A stretch of 64,000 nt of DNA from Chitinophaga jiangningensis. Its GTDB lineage: Bacteria; Bacteroidota; Bacteroidia; Chitinophagales; Chitinophagaceae. The DNA lies in contig NZ_FRBL01000008.1 in NCBI RefSeq assembly GCF_900142605.1, positions 186,001 to 250,000 on the forward strand, read 5' to 3'. The position numbers and the translations under genes are program-made. Positions 25,681 through 34,486 of the stretch are shown here, in pieces; position 1 is the stretch's first letter; the number at the start of each line of letters is the position of its first letter. The notes under the pieces are model-generated. The model was not told the DNA's origin. It made no database searches and saw only the letters and a list, made by a program, of their open reading frames with translations.

Positions 25681-28600
25681 ATGAATGATATCTTTACCCG
25701 AAGTATCAGCAGAATCTTGCTGATAACCTTCTTTATGCTGACAGGCCTGGGGGCATTTGCACAGTATACCAAAACCACCTTACACTCAGGTGGTAGCTAT
25801 ACTGCGATGACTAAAGACAATGCCGGGAATCTCTATGTTGTGCGATTTAACAGTACAACCAATAAATATGAGGTAGTTAAGTTCGTAAATGGTACAAGTA
25901 CTGAACAGGTGATTTATGACAACTTGTTTAATGGAAGCTCGCTGAATATTTATTCCTGGGGCCTTGCCGTTAATGACCAGGGTGATGTATTTGTGACCAA
26001 TCCTAATCAGTCGGTTGGGTGGAACATCATCAAGTTAACAGCCCCCAGTTATACAAGTCCCGGAATAATTCAAAGCAATCGTTTTTTTTCAGCGCTGGCG
26101 GTAGACAACTCCAATAACCTGTTGTCAATGGAATATAATTCCAGTACCAAAACCTACCAACTAGTTCGGTATCCCTCTGGAGCAGAACAGCTTACGGGTA
26201 CAGTTGTCTGGAATGGTTTTACTTATCCAACGGCAGCAATTGCAACTACTTACCCTACCAACATTGTGGTCGACTCCCATGATAATATTTATTTGACGGA
26301 TCTGCATGAATACAGCAATGGCCAAATTGTTAAACTTACCGCTCCGGGATTTGCCGCGACTTCTTTAGCAAGCGGACGCTATTTTTCCTCGCTTGCAATT
26401 GATGGAAATGATAATTTTTATACCGCTGAAGCAGGAAGTGACCCAAATAAATATGTACTAAAAAAATACACTGATCTTACAGCTACAGGAACTACATTGT
26501 ACCCTGACCTACATCAGACAACAGCATTATTCTTTCCCTGGGGAATTGCCGTTATGCCTGACGGTACCATTTTTGCCAACGACGGAGAAAATGGCGGAGA
26601 AATCGTTAAACTGACACCTCCTACTATCAACGTTACCGGCATTACCAGGCAAAACAGCAGCCCTACCAACGCCACCAACGTAACCTTCCGCGTTACATTC
26701 AGCGCAGCCGCTGCCAATGTAACCGCCGGTGCATTTTCACTGACCACTACCGGCCTTACTGGTACCAGCATTACCTCCGTAACAGCAGTTCCTGCAACTA
26801 ACTCTTTCGATGTGGTAGTTAACACAGGAACCTCCACCACCGGAACAGTCAGGCTTGATGTAAACGGAACAGGTATTAGTCCTGTCGTAGCGAACGCGCC
26901 TTATACTTCCGGTCCAACTTATACAATCGACAGAGTAGTACCCGTTGGAACAATTTCCATAAATGGCGGCGCAGCATATATCAATACAACCAGCGCACCA
27001 CTCACGCTCACCGGTACCGATGCGAATCCGCCACTACTTATGGCTTTCTCCACGGACGGCGGAACAATCTATTCAGCGAATGAGGCATTTGCTACCAGCA
27101 AAACTCTCACACTGCCTACTCCGGATGGTGTAAAAACAGTCCATATGCGACTCACAGATGCTGCAGGTAACTACGCTGTTTACAGTGATAACATTACACT
27201 GGATACCAGGGCCCCTGTTACTACTATTAACAGCAACCCTACAAATCCATCAAATACGGGTGTTGCCGCCTTTGCCTTCTCTGCAGATGAAGCTGGCAGT
27301 ACGTTTGAGGCAAGCAGGGACGGTCTACCCTACTCCGCCACAACTAGCCCGCTTACGTTGACTGGCCTGGCAGATGGCGCGCATACTTTCAGTGTAAGAG
27401 CTAAAGATCCGGCAGGTAATACAGGTGCTCCTGCAAACTACACCTGGACCATAGACGCCACCGGCCCTCAGATCACCAGCGTAGCCGTTCCTACAAATGG
27501 CTACTACCGTGCAGGCCAGCCACTCACCTTCACCGTAAATTATAATGAACCGGCTGTCGTAGATCAAACCTTAGGCACACCATTTATTAATATCGTTATT
27601 GGTACCACTACCGTACAGGCACCTTACACCGGCGGCAGCGGCACCAACCAATTAACCTTTGCATATACAGTACAACAGGGTGAAATGGATATGGACGGTA
27701 TTACCGTACAGTCTACCCTGGATAATAACGGCGGCACCATTAAAGATGCCCTCGGTAACAATGCCTCCACTACCCTAGCGGGAATAGGTAACACTACACT
27801 GGTAAGAGTAAACACCTCTATCCCATCAGTTACCTTATCGTTTGCGTCAGGTGTTACCATGCCTACCAATTCACAGTTTACCGTGGTAGCCGTTTTCAGC
27901 GAAGCGGTAATTGGTTTAACGGTAAGTGATTTCAACGTCCTGAATACCACTGTAAGTAATCTTGCAACCTCAGACAATATTACCTACACCGTGCTCATGA
28001 CACCCGCCTCCAATGGCACAAGAACCATCAGCTTACCATCAGGTGCTGCCCTGAATATCGGTGGCAACCCGAACACGCCTTCCAATACCCTGACGTATAC
28101 TTATGATGCTACCGCACCAACTGTAACATCAGTAACGGTACCATCTCCCAAATACTATAAAGCAGGTGAAAACTTGTCGTTCACGGTTAATTTCAGTGAG
28201 AATGTGATCGTAAATACCACTGGCGGATCACCGGTACTGACACTGACCGTTGGCACTGCAACCGTCAACGCTACTTATGTAAGCACCACCGCCAACGCCA
28301 TCACCTTTGCATACACAGTTGCGCCAGGTGATATGGATATGGACGGTATCACCATCGGTACATTGTCATTAAATGGTGCTACCATTAAGGACGCTGCCAC
28401 CAACAATGCGAACCTTACCCTGAACAGTGTTCCTTCCACTACAAACGTACGGGTAAATACTTCGCGTCCTACCACCACCATTACCAGCAGTGCACCTGCA
28501 ATCATCAATACACCATTTAATGCCACCATTAACTTCAGTGAAAGTGTAACCAACTTTGTGCCTACTGATATTACCGTCACCAATGGTACATTACAGGGCT

Positions 28601-31600
28601 TTACACAAATCACCGGTTCCACTTACCTTGTACAGGTTGCACCAACCGCAGAAGGTACAGTAACCGTGCAGGTACCTGCAAACGTGGCAGACAACATCGG
28701 CAGCAATGGTAACAATGCCTCCAACATACTCTCCCGCATATACGACATTGCGCCACCAGCTGTAACTTCCGTAAGCGTACCAGTCAATGGTTACTATAAC
28801 GCCGGAACTACCCTGAACTTCACCGTTCGCTTCAGTGAAAACATCACCCTGAACACCACAGGGGGTAATCCAACACTGAACCTGACCATAGGCAGCGCCG
28901 TGAAAAACGCCACCTATACAGGCCTGAATGGTACTGATGGGCTGGACTTCAGCTACACTGTAGTAGACGGCGACATGGACATGGACGGTATCGCAGTGAA
29001 TGATCTTACACTCAACGGCGCTACCATCGTAGACATTGCCAATAATAATGCGGTGATTACCTTAAACAACGTGGCTAATACCACTGGCATATTTGTAAAT
29101 ACACAGCACCCGGGTGTTGCACTTTCTACCACTGCTCCGGCATTGGTAAATGCACCGTTCAATGTAACGGTTACGTTTACGGAAGCAGTAACCGGATTGG
29201 CAGCCAGCGACTTCACCCTCACCAATGCCACCGCCAGCAACGTGGCCGGCAGCGGCACCACTTATACTGTACTGGTAACACCTGCCAGCGACGGACCGGT
29301 GAGTATTAGTCTGGCTGCGGACAAAGCAGCGAACATAGGAGACAATGGCAACACCGCTTCCAATACGCTGAACTTCACCTATGACGGCACTGTACCAACA
29401 GTAACAGCCGTAGCCGTTCCGGTAAACGATTATTACAATGCCGGCTCGGAACTTAATTTCATCGTCCGGTTCAGTGAAGACCTGGTGATCAACACCAGTG
29501 GTGGCTCACCAACACTCACACTTAACATCGGCGGTACCAATGTGAACGCGACCTACACCGGCCAAAACGGCACCGATGGTCTCAACTTTGCCTATACCGT
29601 ACTGGATGGCCAGTCCGATATGGACGGTATCCAGATTACTTCCCTGAATCTTGCAGGAAGTACGATCAAGGATAACGCCACCAACAATGCAAACCTTACA
29701 TTGAATAATGTGGGTAATACTTCCATGGTACGAGTAAACACCACTCGCCCATCGGTAACACTCTCCACGCCGGCTACACCGAGCGTGAATACACCATTTA
29801 CGGTGAATATCGCATTCAGTGAAAATGTGACCGGCTTCACCAGTGCGGACATTTCCGTCACCAACGGTTCTTCCAGTCCGGTAACCGTTATCGACAACGC
29901 AAATTACAGCGTGACTATCGTACCGGCCGGCGAAGGTCCGGTGACCATAAATGTTCCTGCTGACAAAGCAGATAACATCGGTAACAACGGCAACACCGCC
30001 TCTAATACCTTAACTGTTAACTACGATATCACCGCCCCTGCAGTTGCTTCCGTAGCTGTACCTGCTCCTAAATATTACAGAGCAGGCGATGTGCTGAACT
30101 TCAGCGTAGCATTCAATGAGGATATCGTTCTGAATACCACAGGTGGTAATCCATACCTCGTCCTGAATATTGGTGCGAACTCAGTACAGGCTAACTACAC
30201 CGGCGTTTCCACCAACCGCGAGCTGAACTTCAGCTACACCGTAGTAAACGGCGACCAGGATATGGACGGTATCACCGTGATATCCCTGGAAGCAAGCGGC
30301 TCCACTATTAAAGATGCCGCTACCAACAACGCCGTGCTTACCCTGAATAACATCGGTAACACCAGCAGTGTATTTGTAAATACCACCAGCCCTACGGTTA
30401 CGCTAACGTCCACCGCACCGGCACTGGTGAATGCACCATTCACGGTAACGGCTACCTTCAGCGAAGCAGTAACAGTACTTACGGTTGACGAGTTTACCAT
30501 CACCAATGGTACTGCCAGCAACCTGCAGTCAAACGCTAATACCACTTACACCGTAACGGTCACGCCTACTGCGGACGGTCCGGTAACAATCCAACTGCCG
30601 GCTAACAAAGTGGTAAATATCGGCGGTAATGCAAACACACCTTCCAACACCCTCAGCTTCACCTACGACGGCACGGCACCGGCAGTAACTGCGGTAACCG
30701 TACCTGTCAACGGCTACTATAAAGCGGGGGATGCGCTGAACTTCACCGTCCTCTTCAACGAGAATATCCACCTTACCGGTGGCACGCCTTCCCTGGATGT
30801 AATCCTGACCACAGGCACCGTAAAAGCAGCATATACTACTGCCACAGCCAATAGCCTGTCGTTCCGCTACACCGTTCAACAGGGAGATATGGACCTGAAC
30901 GGCATTGCCCTCGGCACTGCCATCAGCTTAAACGGCAGCGCCATCAAAGACGATGCTACCAATAACGCCATCCTCACGCTGAACAACATCGCCAATACCA
31001 CCGGCGTATTTGTACATACAGGATCACCATCGGTACAGCTGTCCACCGCCGCTGCCAGTCGTGTTAACGCGCCATTCACCGTTACAGCGGTGTTTAATGA
31101 AGCGGTAACCGGTTTAACAGCCACCGACTTCAACGTCACGAATGGTGCTGTCAGCAACGTGCAGACGGCTGATAACATCACTTATACCTTCACCGTAACA
31201 CCTGCTGCTGATGGCAATGTAAGCGTAACGCTGCCAGCTACCAGTGCGCAGAACGTGGTGAATAATGGCAACACTGCCTCCAACACGGTAACAGTGCTCT
31301 ACGACCACACCGCTCCATTAATTACCGCAGGCCTCGCCTTCGAAATACCGGAAAAAAGTGCCGTAGGTACCCAGGTAGGAAAAGTGACCGCCATCGAAAC
31401 GGCAGGCACCCTGCAAAACTGGACCATCGCTACCGATGATTCCAATGGCGCCTTCGCCATAGATGCGAACGGTAACATCACCGTGGCAGATCAGGCTAAG
31501 CTCAACAGTAAGGTGAGCACCACCGTAACGCTGGGCATCACCGTAAGCGACGGACTCAACACCAGTGTAGCCGTTCCTGTTACCATTAAGGTGACAGATG

Positions 31601-33351
31601 CCACACCACCGGTAGTAACCGCGGTAACCGTACCTGTGAATGGCTACTATAAAGCGGGTGATGCGCTGAACTTCACGGTCACCTTCAACGAAAATATCCA
31701 CCTTACCGGTGGCACGCCTTCCCTGGATGTAATCCTGACCACGGGCACCGTAAAAGCAGCATATACTACTGCCACAGCCAATAGCCTGTCGTTCCGCTAC
31801 ACCGTTCAACAGGGAGATATGGACCTGAACGGCATCGCCCTCGGCACTGCCATCAGCTTAAACGGCAGCGCCATCAAAGACGATGCTGCCAATAACGCCA
31901 TCCTCACGCTGAACAACATCGCCAACACCACCGGCGTATATGTACATACAGGATCACCATCGGTACAGCTGTCCACCACTGCCGCCAGCCGGGTTAACGC
32001 GCCATTCACCGTTACAGCGGTGTTTAATGAAGCAGTAACCGGTTTAACGGCCACCGACTTCAACGTCACCAATGGTGCTGTCAGCAACGTGCAGACGGCT
32101 GATAACATCACTTACACCTTCACCGTAACACCTGCTGCTGATGGCGCTGTAAGCGTAACGCTGCCAGCCGCCAGTGCACAGAACGTGGTGAATAATGGCA
32201 ACACGGCCTCCAACACGGTAACAGTACTCTACGACCACACCGCTCCATTAATTACCGCAGGCCTCGCCTTCGAAATACTGGAAAGAAGTACCGTAGGTAC
32301 CCAGGTAGGAAAAGTAACTGCCATCGAAACGGCAGGCACCCTGCAAAACTGGACCATCACTACCGATGATTCCAATGGCGCCTTCTCTATAGATGCGAAT
32401 GGTAACATCACCGTGGCAGATCAGGCTAAGCTCAACAGCAAGGTGAACACCACCGTAACGCTGGGCATCACCGTAAGCGACGGACTCAACACCAGTGTAG
32501 CCGTTCCCGTTACTGTAAAAGTGAAAATGGTGAACCAGGCGCCAACGCTTGATGCAATCGCCAACGCCACCATCTGCCCTGATGGTAAGGAACACACCAT
32601 CCAGCTCAGCGGCGCCGCAGCGGTAGAGCCAGGCCAAACCTTCGGCTTCAGCATCCTGACGGATAAAGCTGCCAGCTTCGACAAACTGAGCGTGAGCGCA
32701 GCAGGCGTCATCACTTACCAGCTTAAAACCACTGCAACCGGCATACAAACCGTCACAGTTACCATTAAGGATAATGGCGGTACGGCAAATGGAGGAATCG
32801 ATTCATTACGCCGCTCCTTCAATATTGAAGTGGCTACCTTAGGTACGGTTACCATCACCAGCGACAAAGGCAATACCATCTCCAAAGGAGATATTATACA
32901 CCTGACCGCTACCGGTGGTACACACTACGAGTGGGATAATGCCGCCGGCATTATCAGTGGTCAGCAAACCGCGGTACTGGAAGCCAGACCAATGCAGAAC
33001 ACAACTTATCATGTAACCGTTAGCAATGACTTAGGCTGTAAAAACACGGCAGACTTCGCCGTAACAGTAGTGGCCGACTTCAAAGTAGACGCGGTGAACA
33101 TCCTCACACCGAACGGGGATGGCAGAAATGATAAGTGGGTCATCCGCAACCTGGACAGCTATCCAAATAATGAAGTGAAAATCTTCGACCGCGCTGGTCG
33201 CCTGGTGTACAGCCGTAAGAACTACAGCAACGACTGGGATGCCACCATCAACGGTGCACCATTGTCTACTGGCACTTATTACTACATCTTAACGATCGAA
33301 AATGGTGCTAAAGTGGCAAAAGGTTATATCACTATTGTAAGAGAACAATAA
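25681..33351 (+). CDS. giant repetitive surface protein with T9SS type-B sorting domain
   Basis: The 2,556-residue product has a signal peptide (1-28) and an NHL-like beta-propeller region (about 30-315). Ig-like domains (about 315-600) follow, then seven long repeats starting near nt 27475, 28123, 28759, 29398, 30040, 30685 and 31615. Each opens VxxVxVPxxxYYxAGxxLxF, passes MDxDGIxxxxLxLNG and closes with NGNTASNTL. A cadherin-like domain (AGLAFEIPEKSAVGTQVGK) follows repeat six and recurs after repeat seven; these last two units are offset by exactly 930 bases and nearly identical. The C-terminal ~90 residues (NILTPNGDGRNDKW, RLVYS, STGTYYYILTI) form the gliding-motility-type sorting domain that sends proteins through T9SS to the surface. 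Asp-rich motifs suggest Ca2+ binding. It ends the three-gene cassette. Confidence 0.93.
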   Translation: MNDIFTRSISRILLITFFMLTGLGAFAQYTKTTLHSGGSYTAMTKDNAGNLYVVRFNSTTNKYEVVKFVNGTSTEQVIYDNLFNGSSLNIYSWGLAVNDQGDVFVTNPNQSVGWNIIKLTAPSYTSPGIIQSNRFFSALAVDNSNNLLSMEYNSSTKTYQLVRYPSGAEQLTGTVVWNGFTYPTAAIATTYPTNIVVDSHDNIYLTDLHEYSNGQIVKLTAPGFAATSLASGRYFSSLAIDGNDNFYTAEAGSDPNKYVLKKYTDLTATGTTLYPDLHQTTALFFPWGIAVMPDGTIFANDGENGGEIVKLTPPTINVTGITRQNSSPTNATNVTFRVTFSAAAANVTAGAFSLTTTGLTGTSITSVTAVPATNSFDVVVNTGTSTTGTVRLDVNGTGISPVVANAPYTSGPTYTIDRVVPVGTISINGGAAYINTTSAPLTLTGTDANPPLLMAFSTDGGTIYSANEAFATSKTLTLPTPDGVKTVHMRLTDAAGNYAVYSDNITLDTRAPVTTINSNPTNPSNTGVAAFAFSADEAGSTFEASRDGLPYSATTSPLTLTGLADGAHTFSVRAKDPAGNTGAPANYTWTIDATGPQITSVAVPTNGYYRAGQPLTFTVNYNEPAVVDQTLGTPFINIVIGTTTVQAPYTGGSGTNQLTFAYTVQQGEMDMDGITVQSTLDNNGGTIKDALGNNASTTLAGIGNTTLVRVNTSIPSVTLSFASGVTMPTNSQFTVVAVFSEAVIGLTVSDFNVLNTTVSNLATSDNITYTVLMTPASNGTRTISLPSGAALNIGGNPNTPSNTLTYTYDATAPTVTSVTVPSPKYYKAGENLSFTVNFSENVIVNTTGGSPVLTLTVGTATVNATYVSTTANAITFAYTVAPGDMDMDGITIGTLSLNGATIKDAATNNANLTLNSVPSTTNVRVNTSRPTTTITSSAPAIINTPFNATINFSESVTNFVPTDITVTNGTLQGFTQITGSTYLVQVAPTAEGTVTVQVPANVADNIGSNGNNASNILSRIYDIAPPAVTSVSVPVNGYYNAGTTLNFTVRFSENITLNTTGGNPTLNLTIGSAVKNATYTGLNGTDGLDFSYTVVDGDMDMDGIAVNDLTLNGATIVDIANNNAVITLNNVANTTGIFVNTQHPGVALSTTAPALVNAPFNVTVTFTEAVTGLAASDFTLTNATASNVAGSGTTYTVLVTPASDGPVSISLAADKAANIGDNGNTASNTLNFTYDGTVPTVTAVAVPVNDYYNAGSELNFIVRFSEDLVINTSGGSPTLTLNIGGTNVNATYTGQNGTDGLNFAYTVLDGQSDMDGIQITSLNLAGSTIKDNATNNANLTLNNVGNTSMVRVNTTRPSVTLSTPATPSVNTPFTVNIAFSENVTGFTSADISVTNGSSSPVTVIDNANYSVTIVPAGEGPVTINVPADKADNIGNNGNTASNTLTVNYDITAPAVASVAVPAPKYYRAGDVLNFSVAFNEDIVLNTTGGNPYLVLNIGANSVQANYTGVSTNRELNFSYTVVNGDQDMDGITVISLEASGSTIKDAATNNAVLTLNNIGNTSSVFVNTTSPTVTLTSTAPALVNAPFTVTATFSEAVTVLTVDEFTITNGTASNLQSNANTTYTVTVTPTADGPVTIQLPANKVVNIGGNANTPSNTLSFTYDGTAPAVTAVTVPVNGYYKAGDALNFTVLFNENIHLTGGTPSLDVILTTGTVKAAYTTATANSLSFRYTVQQGDMDLNGIALGTAISLNGSAIKDDATNNAILTLNNIANTTGVFVHTGSPSVQLSTAAASRVNAPFTVTAVFNEAVTGLTATDFNVTNGAVSNVQTADNITYTFTVTPAADGNVSVTLPATSAQNVVNNGNTASNTVTVLYDHTAPLITAGLAFEIPEKSAVGTQVGKVTAIETAGTLQNWTIATDDSNGAFAIDANGNITVADQAKLNSKVSTTVTLGITVSDGLNTSVAVPVTIKVTDATPPVVTAVTVPVNGYYKAGDALNFTVTFNENIHLTGGTPSLDVILTTGTVKAAYTTATANSLSFRYTVQQGDMDLNGIALGTAISLNGSAIKDDAANNAILTLNNIANTTGVYVHTGSPSVQLSTTAASRVNAPFTVTAVFNEAVTGLTATDFNVTNGAVSNVQTADNITYTFTVTPAADGAVSVTLPAASAQNVVNNGNTASNTVTVLYDHTAPLITAGLAFEILERSTVGTQVGKVTAIETAGTLQNWTITTDDSNGAFSIDANGNITVADQAKLNSKVNTTVTLGITVSDGLNTSVAVPVTVKVKMVNQAPTLDAIANATICPDGKEHTIQLSGAAAVEPGQTFGFSILTDKAASFDKLSVSAAGVITYQLKTTATGIQTVTVTIKDNGGTANGGIDSLRRSFNIEVATLGTVTITSDKGNTISKGDIIHLTATGGTHYEWDNAAGIISGQQTAVLEARPMQNTTYHVTVSNDLGCKNTADFAVTVVADFKVDAVNILTPNGDGRNDKWVIRNLDSYPNNEVKIFDRAGRLVYSRKNYSNDWDATINGAPLSTGTYYYILTIENGAKVAKGYITIVREQ

Positions 33352-33373
33352 CAAATATCGAAGCATCTTTTCT

Positions 33374-33416
33374 GAAAATGCCAGCAACCTTAAACGGTTG
33401 CTGGCATTTTCTTTTT
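33374..33416 (+). terminator. terminator of the surface-protein cassette
   Basis: Sixteen-base perfect arms (33374-33389 and 33396-33411) with a six-base loop are followed by a T run, 22 bases after the stop codon at 33351. Confidence 0.85.
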
Positions 33417-33486
33417 AGGCTAAAATCGAGGGTGCATGTCGGCAAGAACTTTGTGATGGTTATACACATCATCAACACCATTACAT

Positions 33487-33897
33487 ATGCAAAAGCTACA
33501 AAAAATCGACGCACACACGAACATCCTCACCTGGTTTGAAATCCCGGCGGCGGATCTGGACAGGGCCAAGAAATTTTATGAAACCATTCTGGATATTCAA
33601 ATGGAAAAGCGGAAAGACGGTGACCATGAGTCCGTATTTTTCCCATACGATCCCAACGTAGTTCAGGCCACCTCCGGGCGGGTGACGGGTGTGTTAGCCA
33701 AATCGGAACGGCATACCCCATCCGGGGAAGGAACAGTAGTATATATCAACGCCAGCCCGAGTATTCAGGCGGTGATAGACCGGGTAGCCGACGCCGGCGG
33801 AAAGGTATTATCTCCCAAAATTCAAATACCCGCAGGTTATATTGCTATCATACAGGATTCAGAAGGGAATAAAATAGGATTGCATGCGGAGCAATAG
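33487..33897 (+). CDS. VOC (glyoxalase/bleomycin-resistance-like) family protein
   Basis: The 136-residue product has the paired beta-alpha-beta-beta-beta layout: NILTWFEIPAADLDRAKKFYETILD (about 15-39) and VVYINASPSIQAVIDRVADAGGKVLSP with YIAIIQDSEGNKIGLHAE at the end. The metal-site positions are partly conserved (Glu at the C-terminal strand is weak), so it may be a non-catalytic binder. Substrate is unknown. It is a single gene after the cassette terminator. Confidence 0.9.
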   Translation: MQKLQKIDAHTNILTWFEIPAADLDRAKKFYETILDIQMEKRKDGDHESVFFPYDPNVVQATSGRVTGVLAKSERHTPSGEGTVVYINASPSIQAVIDRVADAGGKVLSPKIQIPAGYIAIIQDSEGNKIGLHAEQ

Positions 33898-34378
33898 CAT
33901 TCACATCTCCCTAAAAAATAAAAGGCGAAAACGTGTTGCAAGAGCACGCCGCCATAGGCCTGGCATTCAGCACAACCCATCCGTATTTTTACAAAGGTTC
34001 CCCGCGCGCCAGCACGGCTCCTCAGGATGACACCGAAGGTGTCATCCTCCTCCCCATTTAAATATAAATTAATCATTTGCTAATACTATATTATCCCACC
34101 CCAAAATTTACCTTCACCAATATCAATTATTCTATAACTTCCCGTTACGTCAGTGCTCCAGCCTAAGCTGGCACCGATTAATACCACAACTGTTCATAAA
34201 CAACCAAAACCGCCCGATGCTGAAAGTCATACTGTTAGCATCGCCAGAAGAGAAGAACCAGATATAGTACATAGACAGGCGAATAAACTATCAACTAAAG
34301 ACCTTCGTGTCTCTTTTTTTATCGAAGAAATGCAATCGTTTGCACAACCAGTATCTATTCACTTATAAAAACCACATT
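33898..34378. other. intergenic region before the second susCD pair
   Basis: A palindrome with 11-base arms (34024-34034 and 34038-34048) around GAA resembles the paired palindromes elsewhere in the window. A 71-codon open frame at 34153-34368 has no coding features and I leave it out. The promoter of the susC gene should lie here, but I cannot place a -7 box. Confidence 0.45.
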
Positions 34379-34486
34379 ATGAAAAAAACAACAGCCCGTT
34401 ACGGCGCACCAGGAAAATATGCTGGCGGCTGCAACCTTCCAACTCTACTTTATCCCCTGACTAACACCCAAAATTTTGCGTTATGA
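34379..34486 (+). CDS. small leader ORF overlapping the susC start
   Basis: ATG at 34379 opens a 35-residue frame (MKKTTARYGAPGKYAGGCNL, ending TNTQNFAL) whose TGA (34484-34486) overlaps the susC ATG (34483-34485) as ATGA. The start MKK looks like a normal Bacteroidota gene start. The overlap would couple translation of susC to this peptide, and susC itself has no visible ribosome site. It might instead be a decayed first exon-like piece of an older susC start. No homology is recognised. Confidence 0.4.
   Translation: MKKTTARYGAPGKYAGGCNLPTLLYPLTNTQNFAL

Noticed and set aside
26514..32748. Series of antisense frames of about 100-165 codons along the giant surface protein
   Set aside because: They recur with the repeat period of the sense gene (the same antisense words at each repeat), showing that they are shadows of repeated sense codons.
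34153..34368. 71-codon open frame before the second susC gene
   Set aside because: It has no signal peptide, domain or ribosome site and its composition does not look coding; the overlapping leader ORF at 34379 is the better candidate.
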